From Cordylochernes scorpioides (taxonomy: Eukaryota > Arthropoda > Arachnida > Pseudoscorpiones > Chernetidae), in NCBI GenBank assembly GCA_030710605.1, contig CP092879.1:79833853-79897852 (forward strand): DNA of 64,000 nucleotides. The letters run 5' to 3'. Below the pieces are notes generated by a model that worked only from the letters and a program-made list of their open reading frames with translations, was not told where the DNA came from and searched no databases. The first letter of the stretch is position 1. Each line of letters begins with the position of its first letter. Position numbers and translations under genes: made by a program. Of this stretch, positions 1-10,520 are shown piece by piece.

Positions 1-1260
1 AGTATTAGTTAACTATAAGGACCGCGAACGAGACACCAGAACGAGCCAATGAGTCAAAGTTTTAGAAGTGTTGTATTGAGGACAGTAGGATTAAGAGCAG
101 TTATACAAGGAGTAGAATTCTGAAGGAATTAGTAAAAGAACCAAAATTTCAGATTGATAAAAATTCAAACCTATAAGATGTAGATTTATAGGATTCAGGT
201 CAATGAATAGAGAGTATATTAGTAGACGAAAGTAATATGGATTTCTTGGAAGGGGGAGGTAGCTGAACTGTACACACCCCAGAGACAAGGTAAACGGAGT
301 CACAAACAAAATAGTAGAAATTGATTAGTCGCTCTGCCAAAACAGAAAAATTCTCTTCATACGGTTGTCACCCTAGATTTAAATGGACTGTGTAGTTTAA
401 TAGAGGTCTGGGCTATGCTCCATTTGACCAAGATTCTAAATGACGTTCCCATTTGGGTTGAGAGAGTATTGTAATTAGAGGAATCTAACACACAAGAGAG
501 AACCCACCCTCCAGTAGGATCGGGATAGACGAATATTACCCAGTGACCAACTCGTGATTCCAGACTGAATAAGATTGAAAAACTTAACTGAGATACTAAA
601 CCTTGAACCTTCAGCGCACAAATATATATAATGTGTTTTCATTTTCTAATTGAATATGTTATTATTTTATATCATATATATTATATTATAATCATATGCT
701 ATTCATTTCAACAATTTTATTTCCTTTGATATTCATGATATTAGTAATATTTACCGGCCATGTTGCGATTTTTTTTAACATGTTGTCATGGCTTATTCTT
801 CCCTCAAGGTATGATCTATTTTATCCTTATTGTCTTTTATCCGCCTTACTTGTATAAGTATATATATTTTGTCATCATATATAATTTTGTAAGTAGTTTT
901 TCTTTTGTCATCTATCATGGGATGATTTTTATCACTTATATCTTAACATATTTAATCACTATCTACATGATATGTTTTTTTTCTTCAATATATATGTTAT
1001 ACTCATCATATAACATGGAAGGATTCATTTTATCATTACATATTTCGTGCCTTATTTAATGATTACTTACATAATTTGTTTTCTGTAATTTTTATTTAGC
1101 AAAAGTCATCATGTCATAGGCTAATCATTATGTATCAAGATATTTCTTTCAGCTAACTATAATTATCCTTTCCTTTGATTGTATATGTATAACTATACCA
1201 CACGAATGTCTTGATTGGTACTTAAATAAAGATGCTGGCATGTTTTAGGAGTTGGACTAG
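1..1260. other. AT-rich sequence without a supported gene
   Basis: No homology to a known protein family can be read in either strand. A 99-codon frame at 760-1059 (+) and a 72-codon frame at 91-309 (-) are rich in Phe, Ile, Leu and Tyr, as expected from AT-rich sequence, and have no recognisable domain. The stretch 640-1080 is particularly AT-rich, with many scattered catat/tatat words that suggest an eroded simple repeat. Confidence 0.6.
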
Positions 1261-2100
1261 TCAGTTATTTCTAAACGACTCCTTGGCGCCCAAATTTTTA
1301 TATATAATATGTAATAGGGAAATGTTCTAACTGTATTGTTAGCAGAAAGAAGGTAGCAATGAATCCAGCACCACAAGAGGCAAGGATGGGGTTGAGAGGA
1401 CTTACCACTAGGAAGGCCTACTCCTCAAGACCAAAGAAGAAAGTGGAAGGGTGGTATATATACCCATGAATGGTAAGACAGATGACCTTGCTTACTTCCA
1501 TACATATGATATGACTGTCCCCAATGACCTATTTTGATAACAGTGTTCTGACAGAATAATAGCACATAAAAAACCCTTTGCCAGGATGCGCAATGCCCAC
1601 TAATGTTCGGAATAATAAACATCTAGAATGGCATACCATCATTTTGACTAGCCTTACCTTCCCTATAGGTTTCGGTACATCTGGCTTCACCTAGTAATGG
1701 AAAATGCATTTTGCTAGAAATGGGCCTGCTTTCATAGTAACTGATGAAAGGCAGATGAATAATGAATAGCACAAACGCATTTGTCCATTACTTGGCAGGG
1801 GGAGGATTGTTGGGGCACGTTTTTTGTAACCATACCCCAACAGAAGGCGTATGTATAATCAAATCAAATGGATACATGGCTTCCCTCCCACATAGACTTA
1901 CAGACCATTTTTTTTTGCCCAGAAACTTAGACACTTGGTGACACCAGACTTCCATGCCGAAAGCTGATTCCTGGTAAAGAAGAAGACATCCAGAGACATC
2001 CGAGCTGGAAACTGTTGTTTCATATGTACATATATTCCCCTCACCAAAAATTTAGGTAAAGGTGACCAGAAAAAAAAAAAAAAAAAAAAAAAGGAGAAAA
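1261..2100 (+). other. Possible degenerate LTR-element remnant
   Basis: A purine tract agggggagga (1797-1806) is followed at 1808 by tgttgggg, and 35 bp are closed by ccccaaca at 1835-1842. TG...CA ends with inverted repeats next to a polypurine tract are the hallmarks of the 3' LTR start of a gypsy-type element, but no full LTR or second copy is visible. A 23-A homopolymer lies at 2070-2092. The rest has no coding signal that I recognise. Confidence 0.25.
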
Positions 2101-2305
2101 ATGGAGAAGGAAGATCTCTAAAGACTGAAACTTATAAAATATCCTTCCAGAGAAAGGAAAGCATCACATTACAGTCCAGGTAAAAAGGGCCTGGGTCAAT
2201 TTTAGCCAAGACGGGGGGGCGATATATATACCATCCCGAGAAAAAGGGAGGATTATATTTCAACCCATGTGGAAAGAGAGGGGGGGCTGGCGTCTGAAAT
2301 TTTAC

Positions 2306-2370
2306 ACTATCGTCGTAGCTGTTGTTCTCTTTAGATTTTCTTGTTTTGGTAATACTATATATTCTATTTT
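2306..2370 (+). repeat. Partial copy of the 270-bp dispersed repeat
   Basis: The short stretch reading ttgttttggtaatactatat matches the 5' part of the repeat seen complete at 15060-15330 (minus strand). It then continues into unrelated sequence, so only about 65 bp are shared. Confidence 0.4.
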
Positions 2371-2554
2371 GATGGAAGAGGCCTGGAGTCTGAAATCTTA
2401 CACTAGTGCGTTCTATTTTGATGAGGCCTGGGGCGTCTATGAAATTGATACTGGAGCCGTTGGCCATTTTGATTGGTGTTGTTTTCGGCGAATGAAAATG
2501 GAGAGAGAGATGAATAAAAGGAGGTTCTTTGCCAAAAGGCAAAATTCGATCGGA

Positions 2555-2613
2555 GTCGCTCAGTGAAAGGACAGTCTGTAGACAGGAGACCTTTGCCGGC
2601 ACTTTCGAGAAAG
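2555..2613 (+). promoter_or_regulatory. Candidate initiator and short first exon with splice donor
   Basis: An arthropod-type initiator TCAGT lies at 2560-2564. A strong 5' splice donor, aaag|gtaagc, follows with GT at 2614-2615. No TATA box lies 30 bp upstream. If real, exon 1 is about 52 nt and noncoding. Nothing downstream can be assigned as exon 2, so this is a motif-level call only. Confidence 0.2.
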
Positions 2614-3039
2614 GTAAGCCATTTGTCATTATGACTTAGCGCCCCCCCCCTTTTTTGTGTAGTAGCCAACCTAGATTTCGCATGGGCCCTAAAGGGCTAT
2701 AAAGTAACTTCAGGTCACCTCTATCTAAATTTTACTATGTAAATAGCATATCTCGTCAGTATAGACATGTTCCCAAATTTTAAGATATTTAAATAAATAT
2801 CTAGAGAAATTTTCTTGTCTCCTCTGTTACCTATTTCATACATAATTTGTCTTAGGGTGCTATTCCAACTGTTTAAATAAAATGTTGTATGTTTATTACC
2901 TATTTGAAGGGAATGTTACTAATAATCAAGTCTCCCATAAATTACCGGCCACATACATTGCCGCGAGTGTCTGTGTTTCAGTGTTTTATAGATTGCCCAA
3001 TTTAATAACGATTTCGTGGGTTGTCAGATGAAGTTGTAT

Positions 3040-3325
3040 AATAGTGTCGCGGTTGTTTCCATCTTTAGACCACTGTACTGACAATATTATATGCTCAATC
3101 CTTGCTTTAGCCCAACTCTTAATCAATTACAGAGTTTTTTTTCCCTTTTTCTTTTTTATTTATTTTATTTATCCTATTTGCACAAATTGTATTACATGTG
3201 ATGATGTAAAGACATATGCCGATAGTGCATCACTGACAGCTGTGCTGCTATTATACAACATTAAGGTCTTGCTGCGGGTTATATACATGGGGTTGTTGGC
3301 CTAAATTGCTATATATATATATACT
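3040..3325 (+). repeat. Dispersed repeat of about 270 bp, plus-strand copy
   Basis: This segment aligns over most of its length with the reverse complement of 15060-15330. Shared blocks include caactcttaatcaattacag, the capture of acaaattg...ttacatatga, and the end gttggcctaaatt followed by a (ta)n run. A simple-repeat tail after a conserved 3' end suggests a non-LTR element end or SINE, but no reverse transcriptase or tRNA-like head is visible. The frame at 3044-3304 is most likely incidental. Confidence 0.55.
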
Positions 3326-3401
3326 TAAGTAAGGAAACTTTAATAAGTCACATCGTGTATCCTCCCTTTTCAACTATCCAAACCGGGAACCCATCAAGAG
3401 C

Positions 3402-4466
3402 ATGAATAAGGAACAGTCAAAGAAAATTGAAATGAACATTGAAAAAATAAAGGAAGAAGCTGTTAAGTATAAAAACCTAAAAAACGAAATGGATGATATT
3501 GAAGACATGCAAGATGAAGAAACAGACTTGGCAGATGAGGATAAAGAATTATCAGATTCGACCATTGAAAGCCTCATCAGGACGATGGCGAATCAGCAGC
3601 GCTTGATGATGGACTTTCTTCTTAAAAATAAGAGTGAAATCAGGGTAGGTAGGCCAGTTAAAATGGATGTGGCTACCTTTGATAGAAGAAATGCTGATCC
3701 TAAAATTTGGATCAAAGTATATGAAAACATTTGTGGAAACAATGGATGGGTTGGAGACGAGGCTAGAATCAATGGAATGCGATCCTATCTGACAGGATCG
3801 GCTTTATTATGGTTCGACAACAAATTTCAGGATGAAGAGGAATATTGTTGGAAGGAATGGAAGCAAGAGTTCATTTGTTCTTTTAACGAAAATCCAATTG
3901 TGAGTTACTACCGTGCTTTTAATTGGAGATATCGAGGAGGATCCTTGGTGGAATATTTTTACCAGAAGCTAGGAAAGATGCGACTTGGTATGCCTGGCCT
4001 TAGCGAGGAATTATTGATTATTGGGATAATCCATGGACTTCCCCAGTATATGCAGGAGCAACTGGCCACGGCAAATATTAAATGCAAGCAAAATCTACTC
4101 AAACTCCTGAAGAACATCAGGCCTATATCGGAAAAGAATTATTCTGAATCCAGGCCATCTGCAAGAACTCTTGGCACAGTCAAGAAACCAGTTCATTTTA
4201 CTGAATCTAGTGACACGGGGTTACTCCAGGCGGCGAATGATAGAAATGTTTCGTTCTTGTCAAAAAAACTGACGAGTATGGGTTCGCCGGTCCCATGGTC
4301 AAAATCGACCATTTTTTCAATTTGTGATTCTCCCCATTCCTTCATTGATGTGACTATAAACTCTCACTTGGTGAAGGCCTATCTGGACAGCGGTTCTTCT
4401 CTCAATCTGATACATAGAAATTTAGTGCAGAAAAACAGGTGGAAAACATACCCTACCAAGATTTAA
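3402..4466 (+). pseudogene. gag: Gypsy Gag plus start of protease, ending at a nonsense codon
   Basis: The product is a retrotransposon capsid polyprotein with the first half of a retropepsin. An acidic, Lys/Glu-rich N-terminus (residues 1-55) is followed by a capsid-like region containing RVGRPVKMDVATFD, a Trp-rich core (LTGSALLWFDNK) and LGMPGLSEELLIIGIIHGLP. No CCHC zinc knuckle is visible. Residues 327-336 read AYLDSGSSLN, with DSG in place of the usual DTG of the aspartic protease active site (D329). The frame closes with TAA at 4464-4466, where copy 2 has a leucine codon. The downstream pol frame is in the same phase, so the stop is a single nonsense change in what was one continuous gag-pol frame. 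The first ATG at 3402 is used because copy 2's different N-terminus cannot be aligned here. Confidence 0.85.
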
Positions 4467-4520
4467 ATAAACACAATCAACCATAGTAAATTCACTGCTA
4501 CCGAAGCCATTAATCTGGTT

Positions 4521-7184
4521 TTGGAGGCTGGGGAACAGTCAATCGAAATCCAGGCCATTGTCCTCCCAGATATGCCCTTTGATCTGTTGATTGGTAAGCC
4601 TACGTTAAAATCCCTGAAAGTGAAGTGGGACTTCTTTACAGATCAGATCAGTTTCTTTTCTGAAACTGGCCCGAACCTCGTTACCAGGAGGGATGTCGAA
4701 GCCAAATACCCCAGCCTTTGCAAAAGGACTTTTCCAATAATTTCAAAATTTGAAGTTGACTTTGGACTGCAAGAGAATTTTCGAGTTGTCAGTGCAAAGC
4801 CATATCAATTGGAAAATACAAAAAGAAACTGGTTAAATATGAAAATTAGATCGATGCTAAGCGAAGGAATAATTAAACCATCAAACTCGGCATTTGCATC
4901 TCCTTGCATAGTAATTCCAAAAAAGAATGGAGACTATCGATTATGTGTCGACTATCGAAAAATTAACAATGAAACACTCTTGGATCCTTTTCCCTTTCCT
5001 CGAATAGACGACATTATTAATGTGTTCGGAGGATGTCGTTTTTTTTTCTCAAAGCTCGATTTGAAGGATGGATTCTGGCAACTTGGCATATCAGAAAATA
5101 CTCGAAAATACACTGCCTTCGTAACTCCATCTGGTCATTACGAGTTTTTAAAGCTTCCGTTTGGATGGAAAAATTCTCCAGCTAAGTTCCAGAGAATAAT
5201 GACTACAATTCTAGGAGACCTACTAAATGATAAGGTAGTAGCATATATCGATGACATCTGTTGTGGTGGCTACACTCAGGAGGATTGCTCCATTTTGACG
5301 CATAAAATTCTTGAACGGCTCAACACTGCGGGCCTAGTGCTAAATCTTGATAAATGTCAATTTTGCGTCCCTCGCATAGACTTATTAGGGAGAGTTATTG
5401 ATGGAGACACAAAGAAAATAAGGTCTGAGGTTACCGAAAAGGTTCGAAATATGAAACGTCCATACAATTTGAGGTCCTTACAGTGTTTCACCGGATTGAC
5501 TAACCACTTCCGCGCCTTTATAAAAGATTATGCTCATATAGTAAGACCATTAGACAAATTAAAAGGAAAAGATGTAACCTTCGAGTGGGATTCTGAATGC
5601 GAGACAGCTTATCAAAAACTTATCGCACTTATTACTGAGGAACCAATTCTTAGGGTTCCTGATGGGAGATTGCCATTCGAGCTATCAACGGATGCCAGCT
5701 ACTATGGAACTGGAGCCATTTTATATCAAAGGGACCTCCAGGAAAAAAGATGTAAACAACTCCGGGTAATTGGCTATTACTCCTACACCTTTACAAAAGC
5801 CGAACAAAATTATTCTGTTACCGAGAAAGAGTGCTTGGCGGTATTAAAAGCTGTGAAACATTTTCGTTCCTACTTGGAGAGTCGCCCTTTTGTGGTGCAT
5901 ACCGATCACCGAGACTTAACTCAGCTTTTAAGTTGTGGAGAACTTAGAGACCGTTTGGCCAGGTGGCAGTTATTCCTGCGCTTCTTTAATATCATAATAA
6001 ATCATCGGTCGGGAAAGGAACTGAGGGACGCCGACGCGTTGTCACGATTGTGTGTAAGCGTCCCAGACAAGTCTGATGAACAGACGTTCTGGTTGAAGCA
6101 TAAAGCTTTAGAGCTAAAATACGACGAACAAAGAAAATCTTATTTGGTGACTCCTGAACAGGTTCCTAGCATTCTCAACTTATATCATGATGATCCTAAA
6201 TCTGGTGGCCACTCGGGATTCTGGAGAACCTATTATACAATTAAGAATCGATTTTGGTGGCGAAATATGAAGGGGGACATTCGACGTTATGTGCAATCGT
6301 GTTCTACCTGTCAGAAGGTGAAGGCCAAATATAGATCTACCTCTGATCAGATGAGTTTGCCTGTTCAATCTCATGTTCCATTTCATACGGTTCATGTTGA
6401 CTTCGCAGAACTCAAAAAGAAATCGGAATCCAATGCCTCTACCCAGTCATTCTTAGTAGTGATTGATGAAGCTACTCGGATTGTATACGCTAAATGTATG
6501 AAACAGTCGGGTAAAGCTCTAAAGGAATACTTTACGGACCATCCCATTCTTAAAAATGTAAAGAAAATTATTTCCGATAGAGGTACCTCCTTTACTCGAG
6601 GGGAATTTTACAACTGGACGCAGGAGAAGGGAATCAGGTTTCTTCATACCAGTCCTTATCACCCTGCGGGAAATGGTCTAGCCGAGAGAGTGATTCAGGA
6701 AATTAAGACCTTCATGGAGTGCTACCCACAGTTTCCTAAAGGATGGAAATGTTGCTTGGAGGCAGCCGTCAATTGTCACAATAGACATCATAATACCTAT
6801 CTGGGATGCTCTCCATGGAATAAATGGAAGGGAACAGTACCAATTATGCCTGCTGACGAGGAATTGGGCTTACAACTCCTTAGAATTGAAACGGAGAATA
6901 ATGACAAACAGCGCCATAAATACCGTCTGCGCACTAAATATTATTATAACAGAAATCGAAGAAGACCTACTGATATCAAACCTGGAGATTCGATTCTGGT
7001 GAAACACCAATACACAGGTAAACAACGACTGCAGACTGGACCCCATGTTGTTACTGATGTAAAGATGGTGGACGGCTATGTTAAATATGTCCTTTATGAA
7101 TCGGGGCGAGGAACCCAGAGTGCCCACATCACCAACATCATTAAATTTCATCATAGACCACCAGGAGTCCCATCACAGGAGTGA
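4521..7184 (+). CDS. pol: Gypsy Pol: protease end, RT, RNase H, integrase
   Basis: This 887-residue frame copies RNA to DNA and integrates it. Protease completes with FDLLIGKP (20-27). Reverse transcriptase follows: ASPCIVIPKKNGDYRLCVDY at about 125-144, FGWKNSPAKFQ, and the catalytic YIDD at 242-245. RNase H shows TDAS (D391) and TDH (D462). Integrase has an H-H-C-C zinc finger (GGHSGFW ... CSTCQ) and the D,D35E triad D627, D686, E722, then a C-terminal TGPHVV module. The ATG at 4521 is simply the first after the nonsense codon at 4464-4466, and native translation would read through from gag. Copy 1 has an additional Phe (three in a row) before SKLDLKDGFW relative to copy 2, and TDHRD where copy 2 has the usual TDHRA. 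Otherwise the frame is open, so the mutation load is light. Confidence 0.93.
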   Translation: MEAGEQSIEIQAIVLPDMPFDLLIGKPTLKSLKVKWDFFTDQISFFSETGPNLVTRRDVEAKYPSLCKRTFPIISKFEVDFGLQENFRVVSAKPYQLENTKRNWLNMKIRSMLSEGIIKPSNSAFASPCIVIPKKNGDYRLCVDYRKINNETLLDPFPFPRIDDIINVFGGCRFFFSKLDLKDGFWQLGISENTRKYTAFVTPSGHYEFLKLPFGWKNSPAKFQRIMTTILGDLLNDKVVAYIDDICCGGYTQEDCSILTHKILERLNTAGLVLNLDKCQFCVPRIDLLGRVIDGDTKKIRSEVTEKVRNMKRPYNLRSLQCFTGLTNHFRAFIKDYAHIVRPLDKLKGKDVTFEWDSECETAYQKLIALITEEPILRVPDGRLPFELSTDASYYGTGAILYQRDLQEKRCKQLRVIGYYSYTFTKAEQNYSVTEKECLAVLKAVKHFRSYLESRPFVVHTDHRDLTQLLSCGELRDRLARWQLFLRFFNIIINHRSGKELRDADALSRLCVSVPDKSDEQTFWLKHKALELKYDEQRKSYLVTPEQVPSILNLYHDDPKSGGHSGFWRTYYTIKNRFWWRNMKGDIRRYVQSCSTCQKVKAKYRSTSDQMSLPVQSHVPFHTVHVDFAELKKKSESNASTQSFLVVIDEATRIVYAKCMKQSGKALKEYFTDHPILKNVKKIISDRGTSFTRGEFYNWTQEKGIRFLHTSPYHPAGNGLAERVIQEIKTFMECYPQFPKGWKCCLEAAVNCHNRHHNTYLGCSPWNKWKGTVPIMPADEELGLQLLRIETENNDKQRHKYRLRTKYYYNRNRRRPTDIKPGDSILVKHQYTGKQRLQTGPHVVTDVKMVDGYVKYVLYESGRGTQSAHITNIIKFHHRPPGVPSQE

Positions 7185-7207
7185 TGAGAGGTCATGGAGG
7201 GGAAGTC

Positions 7208-7417
7208 TGTCGCATACCTTGAGATGTTTGCATAATATTATTTTATTTTGTATATTTTTACATTTTGTTTCTTTTAAAAGGATGGTGGATTTGCATGTCC
7301 GCAAGAAGCGCGATATATATATATATATAGGTGAAAAAAGTAATAAAGTTAGAGTTTCTTTTGCCTTAAATCTTCTCTTGTCTCGTAAAACTCGTTCTTT
7401 TTAAGTAAAACATTACA
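7208..7417 (+). repeat. 3' LTR of gypsy copy 1
   Basis: It begins tgtcgcatacc, as the LTRs of copy 2 do on their coding strand, just after the purine-rich tract ggaggggaag. It shares ttttaaaaggatgg and atttgcatgtccgc with them, then diverges, and seems to end at cattaca. A (ta)n expansion at 7310-7330 replaces the TATA-like part of the copy 2 LTR. The boundaries at the 3' side are approximate. Confidence 0.7.
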
Positions 7418-7559
7418 ATATTAATTCATTGAATTAATATAAATTCAAATATAATATATATGTAATGATGACGAAACATCGAGGGGCCATCGTGTTATTA
7501 CTAATAATTGTATATAGTTGCGGAACTACTGGTTTCCTGTGCTGCTCTTTTCCTGTTAT

Positions 7560-7600
7560 TGCACCTTGTACGGAGAATCTGTATAAGACTAATGTCTTAA
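7560..7600 (+). repeat. LINE-type stem-loop end motif, copy 1
   Basis: The words cggagaatctgtataagac and gtcttaat, with an inverted aagac/gtctt stem, match 24356-24395, where the same stem-loop is followed by an AATAAA signal. It is probably the 3' terminal stem-loop of a non-LTR retrotransposon. Here the AATAAA is lost at the junction with the minus-strand LINE remnant. Confidence 0.4.
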
Positions 7601-8265
7601 TAGGGGAGGGGCAGGGTAGCGAAGTTCCCAATGCAGGCACTGATCCACGGGTAGAGCCAGAAGTTCGTGTGGCTGGAGAAGGCGGCAGCCACCTATGATG
7701 GGGAGGTTCAGGAGCTGAACAAGCGCACAGTGGTCCAGCGTGAGGATGTCAGCGACCGCCTCCCAGATCTTAAGAAGCCAGAGACGCCGTGGCAGGACCA
7801 GGATGGAGGTGTATATAGCCCCGCACCGCTCTCGACCAGCCAAGAGTAGGCCTTACGGCTTCCACACAGTGCGGCCTGCACGCCCTTGAAGCACGATAAC
7901 CGCAGCTGGGTCTCCATGTCGATGAGATCGAATCCTCCAAGAGAGACGGGTATCGCCAGGGCGCTACCAGGCAACCAGGCGGTGCGCTCCGGCCCCCAGA
8001 TGAACCGCGCAAGACGTGCCTGTATCTTGTGGATATTATGGGTCGGTAGGCAGGTAGCCGTGGATGTGTTGAACCACAGAGTAGAGCACCAAGGAGTTGG
8101 CGGCTCTGGTTCGGCCGACGGGAGAGAGGCCGTGGGTTTAGGGAGTCCAACTCGTTATAGAAGCTTCGAGCAGGACCAGGATATGTCGTTCTTGGGCTGA
8201 GTTTTGATTTCCTGGCGTCGCATTGCAGCCCAACACCTTCAGCTCGACCGATGACCAGGAGATGA
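7592..8265 (-). pseudogene. LINE ORF2 C-terminal remnant (L1/Tx1-like), frameshifted
   Basis: A GC-rich island on the minus strand encodes the end of a non-LTR reverse transcriptase. In order: a post-RT block like LSPVGRTRAANSLVLYS (frame 1), RLARFIWGPERTAWLPGSAL then IPVSLGGFDLIDMETQLRLS (frame 2), and PVDQCLHWELRYPAPPLL at the end (frame 3). The W-LP...GG.xLIDxxxQLR signature is typical of the region after the thumb in L1/Tx1- and R1-type ORF2 proteins. At least two frameshifts separate the blocks, and the catalytic RT part is absent, so this is a dead 5'-truncated fragment. Its GC content is well above that of the flanks. Clade assignment is tentative. Confidence 0.7.
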
Positions 8266-9720
8266 TATAATATATATTTTTATGAATTCAACTAAACAAT
8301 TTACTTACCCTGGTAGAAATGTGGTCCAATTACTCCTGTCTACACATATATAAAACATGTCAAATTTTGCATTTATAAAGTGCCAGGCCAATTTAGTTAT
8401 TTGTCCTCTCTGATGGGGTTGGACTTGTGTAAAACCCAAGAGGCCATTGAAAAGCCTTTTTTAAGTTTGTCCAATGTCAGTTTATGCCACCAACCTCATA
8501 CCAATTATTGATACCATAACAATAAATTGAATAAAATGAATATATATGCTTTACTTGTAGATAATTATATATTTATAACCCAGGTTCCTGTAGCGCAGAA
8601 CGCCAACTACCCCATATATATATAGCTAAATTTTTTTATATGATAATTATTATTATTTTTATAAATTTAATTTATATAATAAGAATTTTTAAATAATAAC
8701 TTTCAATTTAAAAAATCAGCAAACATCTCTTTGAAATGAATAAATTAATTTCCTCTTGAATACTATATATTAGTTTATTAAATACATTCAAATTTGATAT
8801 CTGAAGCGCCTAAAGTTATATTTTAACATTCTCCTAAATATATATGTGCAGTTATTTTTACTTATGATATTTATACACTCCAGGAAGTCCAAATTAAATC
8901 TAGAGAGAAAGACCTATAATATCAATTCCTTTTTTATTATCTCAATTATTCTGAAATCGATAGTAGGTAATTTATTTCACCCTTTTACATTTTTGTGTAA
9001 ATAAATTTTCTATTGGATTGATATTAAAGAAATATGGAGAGAAAAATAACTATATATTGCTAGATAAGGAAGACATCTCGCATGAATAAAGTGGGCAGAC
9101 CTCGTTGAAGATCATTCAACCAGAAATCTAAAGATATTTTCTACCATTCCAAGGGTTTAAATCTCCATGCTGCCGAACACAGTTTCATCTCATCAACAAT
9201 TCTAGCTGTTAATGGTGATATTCGCAACATTTGCAATTCCTCCATTGCCAAAGACTAAACAGTGACCCATGTAACTACCCAGACTTCTCATACCAAAGAT
9301 TCCGGGTGCTTTCTTTCCTAGCAACCACTTAGGTTCCTAGAGCGTAAATAATGTTGTCAACTGCCCAGTCAGACTTTCTTGTTATTTATAAGGCGTGTCA
9401 TCTATATATAGGAAATGGAATGTTTCTCTTTAAATATAAAACACTACTGTCCTTACTGCGATGAAAAATATTGGGAAGGTCAGTGGAAATTCAATTTAGT
9501 CAAAATTTTAGAAGATTCCAGGCTTAAATAGGGATTCCTGGGAGGATGACCATCCAAAATCGATTTAAATCCATGGTCTGGCCTTCCCTTTATCAATAGG
9601 AGAAATTGGGCGGCCGTCTTTCAATATAGTCTGCATGAATAAACCATGGACAGTCGAAATTGTTGTTGAGCTAAATCCATACTTGAGGTTTGTCAGCATG
9701 GGAAGCCAGCAAATTTCCCT
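8266..9720. other. AT-rich spacer with a SINE fragment, no gene
   Basis: Apart from the SINE-related stretch at 8320-8490, this interval is mostly AT-rich and shows no recognisable protein. The minus-strand frame at 9565-9759 overlaps the mariner terminal repeat and is incidental. Confidence 0.5.
8320..8490 (-). repeat. Degenerate tRNA-SINE body, minus strand
   Basis: Read on the minus strand, it shares aagtccaaccccatcag, a ctggca...tttataaatgcaaa block and atgtgtagaca with the SINE body at 10600-10740, in the same order. The tRNA-like head is missing. This second copy supports the SINE at 10521-10826 being a dispersed family. Confidence 0.6.
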
Positions 9721-9721
9721 A

Positions 9722-10505
9722 TAGGAGGGTGCGTCAGTAAGTTTTAGGAAAGTGTCCATATAAAAAAATGGAAATAATATAAACTTCTTTTTATTTTTCT
9801 ACATAATCGCCGTCCTTTTCAATGCATATATTCCATATTTTAACTAGCTTGTCAAATCCCTGAGAAAAGAAGATTTGCGGTTGTATCCTACATAATTTCG
9901 GGCAAACTTTTCCACCTCCAAATTCGTCGGGAATCTTTGTCCACGTAGAGCAGCTTTAAGGTGTGTAAAAAGATGAAATCACAGGGAGCAAGATCAGGAC
10001 TATAGGCAGGATGTGTGTGTGTGTACCAAAACTTCCCAACCAAGTTTCCATAGTGTGTTTGGCTGTGTGTGTACGAGCGTTGTCATGGTGGAAAAGAACG
10101 CCATGTGTAAGTTTTCCTGGTCTTATCCGACGTATAGCTTTACGAACAAGACCTGTAAGCAGATTAGAGTAGTATTCTGGATTAATTGTACATTTTCCTT
10201 CCAAATAATCAATTCTGAGTCCCAAAAAAAGGTGGCTAAAACCTTGCCTGCTGAAGCTTGAGTCTCTTTTTTTTTTTTGGGGGGGGGGTTTGGGGGAGAT
10301 GAATGTCGCCACTCCATTGACTATTATTATTATTTTTTTTACTCTGGTTCAAAATTATGAATCCATGTCTCATCACAAGTACTAATATTGTATAAAAAAT
10401 AATTTCTTTCTCTTAGAAATCGTGATAAATGACCCTGTGTAACACACGATTTGTTTATAACCATCGGTCAGTTGCCTTGTTACCCAACATGATGACACTT
10501 TAAGT
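9722..10505 (-). mobile_element. mariner-family transposon remnant
   Basis: The 3' end is intact: a TA target at 9722-9723 is followed by ggagggtgcgtcagtaag, a typical mariner terminal repeat. The transposase remnant fills the rest. The opposite terminal repeat and the N-terminal DNA-binding domain are missing; the homology stops near 10505, beside the SINE. Confidence 0.8.
9791..10503 (-). pseudogene. mariner transposase, 5'-truncated and frameshifted
   Basis: On the minus strand, in order: CWVTRQLTDGYKQI (linker before the catalytic core), TCDETWIHNFEPE (first catalytic Asp, about 10350-10380), RPGKLTHGVLFHHDNARTH (second Asp, about 10084), HPAYSPDLAPCDF (third Asp, about 9985-10005) and the C-terminus IEKDGDYVEK followed by TAA at 9791-9793. 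The DD34D spacing pattern fits the mariner family of DDE transposases, which cut and paste at TA. At least three frame changes break it: near a G/A-rich homopolymer at 10270-10290, at a (gt)n run at 10011-10024, and at about 9868. Non-functional. Confidence 0.85.
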
Positions 10506-10520
10506 TATTTTAAAATTTTC

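Larger units (their letters stand above)
3402..7417 (+). mobile_element. Ty3/gypsy LTR retrotransposon, copy 1 (5' end rearranged)
   Basis: Gag, protease, reverse transcriptase, RNase H and integrase follow in the order of Ty3/gypsy (Metaviridae-like) elements. The protein closely matches the minus-strand copy at 19468-23844. The 3' LTR is recognisable at 7208-7417. No 5' LTR is seen: the sequence before 3402 does not match the LTR, and the first about 45 residues of Gag differ from copy 2, so the 5' end has been lost or replaced. No env-like frame lies between integrase and LTR. Confidence 0.9.

Noticed and set aside
760..1059. 99-residue hydrophobic protein
   Set aside because: Composition follows from AT-rich sequence; no signal-peptide logic, domain or neighbour supports it.
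1261..1300. gypsy primer binding site (ttggcgcccaaa)
   Set aside because: Only about 10 bases fit and no LTR end precedes it.
2132..2669. 165- and 88-codon minus-strand frames
   Set aside because: They overlap plus-strand frames and a candidate donor, differ in phase, and show no known motif.
7560..8265. Twin-priming inversion of one LINE
   Set aside because: The stem-loop end lies left of the inverted ORF part, the wrong order for a 5' inversion.
9565..9759. 64-codon minus-strand frame
   Set aside because: It crosses the mariner terminal repeat; its start is the end of the transposon.
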